Assembly (NCBI GenBank): GCA_005793785.1
Contig: SXPW01000063.1
Coordinates: forward strand, 1 to 7,995
Reading direction: 5' to 3'
DNA from: Actinomycetota bacterium
Lineage (GTDB): Bacteria; Actinomycetota; Acidimicrobiia; Acidimicrobiales; Ilumatobacteraceae
DNA: 7,995 bases
Part shown: positions 6,235 to 7,995 of the stretch, piece after piece
Numbering within the stretch: position 1 is the stretch's first letter
How the letters are laid out: every line of letters begins with the position of its first letter
Program-made: the position numbers and the translations under genes
The notes under the pieces: model-generated
What the model saw: the letters and a program-made list of their open reading frames with translations, nothing else
Databases searched by the model: none
What the model was told of the DNA's origin: nothing

Positions 6235-6750
6235 ATGACCACGCACGAACGATCCTTCGGTCGCCACCTCGAGGACTTCGTGGTGGGTGACATCTACAAA
6301 CACTGGCCCGGCAAGACGATCACCGAGGCCGATGACCACCTGTTCTGCATGATCACCATGAACCACCACCCGCTGCATACGAACGATTGGTTCGCGTCGC
6401 GCAGCGTGCAGGGACGCAACGTGGTGGTGGGCAACCTCGTGTACTCGTTGGTGTTGGGCATGAGCGTGCCCGACGTGAGCGGGGCGGCGATTGCGAACCT
6501 CGAGGTGGAGACGCTGCAGCACAAGCATCCGACGTTCCACGGCGACACGATCCATGCCGAGACTCGCGTCCTCGACGTGGCCGAGTCGAAATCGAAACCC
6601 GACCGCGGTGTGGTGACCGTCGAGACGAAGGGTTTCAACCAGGACGGCAAGGAGGTGTGCTACTTCCGACGCCGCGTCATGGTGTGGAAGCGCGACTCCG
6701 CACCGAAGCGTGAGCGACCGTACGACGGCCGCGACGTCTGGGCGGAGTGA
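6235..6750 (+). CDS. mch: MaoC-family hydratase, probable mesaconyl-CoA hydratase
   Basis: This 171-residue single hot-dog-fold protein is a MaoC-type enoyl-CoA hydratase. The segments YKHWPGKTITEADDHLF (21-37), MNHHPLHTN (42-50), GRNVVVGNLVYSL (60-72), GMSVPDVSG (75-83), FHGDTIHAETRVLD (101-114) and the RGVVTVETKGFNQDGKEV run (124-141) match, from memory, the hydratase found in Streptomyces ethylmalonyl-CoA clusters. That enzyme hydrates mesaconyl-CoA to beta-methylmalyl-CoA. In the usual hydratase-2 motif (GDxNPxH) the aspartate is N43 and the asparagine H45 here, while H48 is kept, so the active site differs from the classical (R)-specific hydratases. It has its own -10 box and overlaps mutY by 4 bases. 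Proteobacterial Mch is about twice as long, so this would be the short actinobacterial form. Confidence 0.8.
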   Translation: MTTHERSFGRHLEDFVVGDIYKHWPGKTITEADDHLFCMITMNHHPLHTNDWFASRSVQGRNVVVGNLVYSLVLGMSVPDVSGAAIANLEVETLQHKHPTFHGDTIHAETRVLDVAESKSKPDRGVVTVETKGFNQDGKEVCYFRRRVMVWKRDSAPKRERPYDGRDVWAE

Positions 6751-7598
6751 ACCCACAGGTCATCGACGCGCTCCTCGATTGGGGAGTGCCGCGACTTCGG
6801 GATCTACCGTGGCGCGCCTCGCGCGACCGTTGGTCGGTGCTCGTCAGCGAGGTGATGGCACAACAGACCCAGGTGTCGAGGGTGATTCCGAAGTACGAAG
6901 CCTTCATGCGCGAGTACCCGACGCCCGCCGCGTGCGCGTCGGCTGCGCTCTCCGACTTGTTGAAACTCTGGAGCGGACTCGGTTATCCACGGCGCTGCAA
7001 GAACCTCCACGACGCGGCACGACGGATCGTGGAGGAACATCAGGGTGTGGTTCCCGGTGAACTCGAGTCGTTGCTGTCGCTACCGGGGGTCGGCCCGTAC
7101 ACCGCACGAGCGGTGCTGGCGTTCGCCGATGCTCGCGATGTGGCGGTCGTCGACACCAACGTCGCGCGGGTGCTGTCGCGGGCCACCAATCGCTCTCTCG
7201 CCGCGCGGGAGTCTCAGTCGGTGGCGGATTCGGTGCTGCCGATTGGGCGGGCATGGGAATGGAACCAGTTGCTCATGGATTTCGGGGCGCAGGTCTGCAC
7301 CGCACGTCTGCCGCGCTGCAATGTGTGCCCGATAGAGGAGCACTGTGCGTGGAACGACGGACCCGATCCGGCGCGGTCCAGCGCTCTCACCAGCAAACCA
7401 CAGGCTCGATTCGACGGCAGCGACCGACAAGCGCGTGGTCGACTCATGAAGGTGCTTGCCGAACGAGGCGTTCGGCGACGCGACGTATCAGGGTCGATGG
7501 GATTGCAGGGAGATTCGCAGCGTGCGACACGATTGCTGGAATCACTGGTGCGCGATGGCTTGGTGGTAATCGACGGCGAGTGGTGTCGACTGCCCTGA
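6747..7598 (+). CDS. mutY: A/G-specific adenine glycosylase (MutY family)
   Basis: The 283-residue base-excision repair enzyme removes adenine mispaired with 8-oxoguanine. The helix-hairpin-helix glycosylase core holds PWR (21-23), the catalytic glutamate in SEVMAQQTQV (E35), WSGLGYPRR (75-83), the hairpin LLSLPGVGPYTARAV (109-123) and the catalytic aspartate in VVDTNVARVLSR (D136). The [4Fe-4S] cluster cysteines are C184, C191, C194 and C200 with CX6CX2CX5C spacing. The NUDIX-like 8-oxoG recognition domain of E. coli MutY (350 residues) is missing or heavily reduced; the tail (about 215-283) reads instead like a small helical domain, a form common in actinobacteria. The GTG start overlaps the hydratase TGA (GTGA), so translation is probably coupled. 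There is no reason from chemistry for this pairing. Confidence 0.93.
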   Translation: MNPQVIDALLDWGVPRLRDLPWRASRDRWSVLVSEVMAQQTQVSRVIPKYEAFMREYPTPAACASAALSDLLKLWSGLGYPRRCKNLHDAARRIVEEHQGVVPGELESLLSLPGVGPYTARAVLAFADARDVAVVDTNVARVLSRATNRSLAARESQSVADSVLPIGRAWEWNQLLMDFGAQVCTARLPRCNVCPIEEHCAWNDGPDPARSSALTSKPQARFDGSDRQARGRLMKVLAERGVRRRDVSGSMGLQGDSQRATRLLESLVRDGLVVIDGEWCRLP

Positions 7599-7621
7599 GG
7601 TGACCCTCGCTGGGTGGTTGC

Positions 7622-7995
7622 CTAGCGTGCGAGGAAATCCGTGATGAGTTGGTTCACCCGCGCTGGTTGTTCCAATTGCATGAAGTGTCCTGCATTCGCG
7701 ACGTATCCGAAGGTTACGTTCGGTGGCACCATCGCTTGTGCCGCCTGCGCGACCTCGCGTCCGACACAGCCGTCGTTTTCGCCATGCAAGTACAGGAGAG
7801 GCTGGGTCGGGACTTCGCTTCCCATCCGCTGCTGGAGTACCGCGAGTTCGGGGTCGCGCTTGCCGTCACCGAGCGTCGCGCGGTAGTAGCCGAGGGCGGC
7901 ACGCAGGTTGTCGGGGTTGCGCAACGCACTCTTCACGTGACCGAGGTCGACGGTGGCGTCGAATCCCGGCGACCACTGTGACCAGAGCATGTCGA
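7622..7995 (-). CDS. Alpha/beta hydrolase, C-terminal part (cut by the right window edge)
   Basis: The visible 123 residues are the C-terminal part of an alpha/beta-hydrolase-fold enzyme. The strand LLYLHGEND carries the usual acid aspartate of the triad (in GENDGCV). NAGHFMQLEQP contains the catalytic histidine, followed by the terminal helix ending in DFLAR. The cap region (YYRATLG) precedes it. This pattern is shared by epoxide hydrolases, haloalkane dehalogenases and many esterases; the nucleophile lies beyond the edge, so the reaction cannot be named. The gene converges on mutY with a 23-base gap. Confidence 0.85.
   Translation of the reverse strand, partial: DMLWSQWSPGFDATVDLGHVKSALRNPDNLRAALGYYRATLGDGKRDPELAVLQQRMGSEVPTQPLLYLHGENDGCVGREVAQAAQAMVPPNVTFGYVANAGHFMQLEQPARVNQLITDFLAR

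Noticed and set aside
7603..7615. ACCC/GGGT hairpin between mutY and the hydrolase
   Set aside because: The stem is only 4 bp with no T-tract, so it is too weak to call a terminator.

Overview
The window looks like a chromosomal stretch of a moderately high-GC actinobacterium. An Acidimicrobiia-type lineage is my best guess. This rests on GC-rich codon use, actinobacterial-looking homologues and start codons placed directly downstream of TANNNT -10 boxes (leaderless transcripts). It is dense, ordinary-looking metabolic DNA: eight CDSs besides the two cut by the window edges would be one too many, so in total there are nine CDSs, of which two are partial. There are no RNA genes, mobile elements, CRISPR arrays or repeats that I can support, and no gene-free stretch over about 110 bases.

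Layout. On the minus strand at the left edge is the N-terminal part of a class I fumarate hydratase (1-252), translationally coupled (TGATG) to an upstream thioredoxin-fold protein without a CxxC motif (252-737). A 37-bp divergent promoter region separates this pair from an eIF-2B/MtnA-like protein (776-1576, plus). A CitE/HpcH-type malyl-CoA lyase (1587-2522) and a HAD hydrolase (2569-3291) follow on the same strand. Converging on them is a 533-residue acyl-CoA dehydrogenase with a long N-terminal extension (3344-4945, minus). A second divergent region leads to an LPG-synthase-TM/flippase-like membrane protein (5050-6216, plus), a MaoC-family hydratase (6235-6750) and a MutY-type adenine glycosylase (6747-7598, GTGA overlap). 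The C-terminal part of an alpha/beta hydrolase (7622-7995, minus) closes the window.

How the genes fit together. The malyl-CoA lyase (mcl1-like), the large acyl-CoA dehydrogenase (mcd-like, methylsuccinyl-CoA dehydrogenase) and the MaoC hydratase (mch-like, mesaconyl-CoA hydratase) would catalyse three consecutive late steps of the ethylmalonyl-CoA pathway: methylsuccinyl-CoA to mesaconyl-CoA to beta-methylmalyl-CoA to glyoxylate plus propionyl-CoA. They lie within about 5.2 kb but on both strands, interleaved with apparently unrelated genes, and each has its own apparent promoter. The pathway's hallmark genes (ccr for crotonyl-CoA carboxylase/reductase, ecm for ethylmalonyl-CoA mutase) are not in the window. 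The assignment is therefore an inference from family resemblance plus co-occurrence. Fumarase could process C4 acids downstream of the pathway.

The most striking DNA-level signal is regulatory. Six of the seven complete genes that are not translationally coupled have a TANNNT box ending 6-8 bases before the start codon, and one of these boxes incorporates the stop codon of the preceding gene. I found no convincing new defence or mobile system here.
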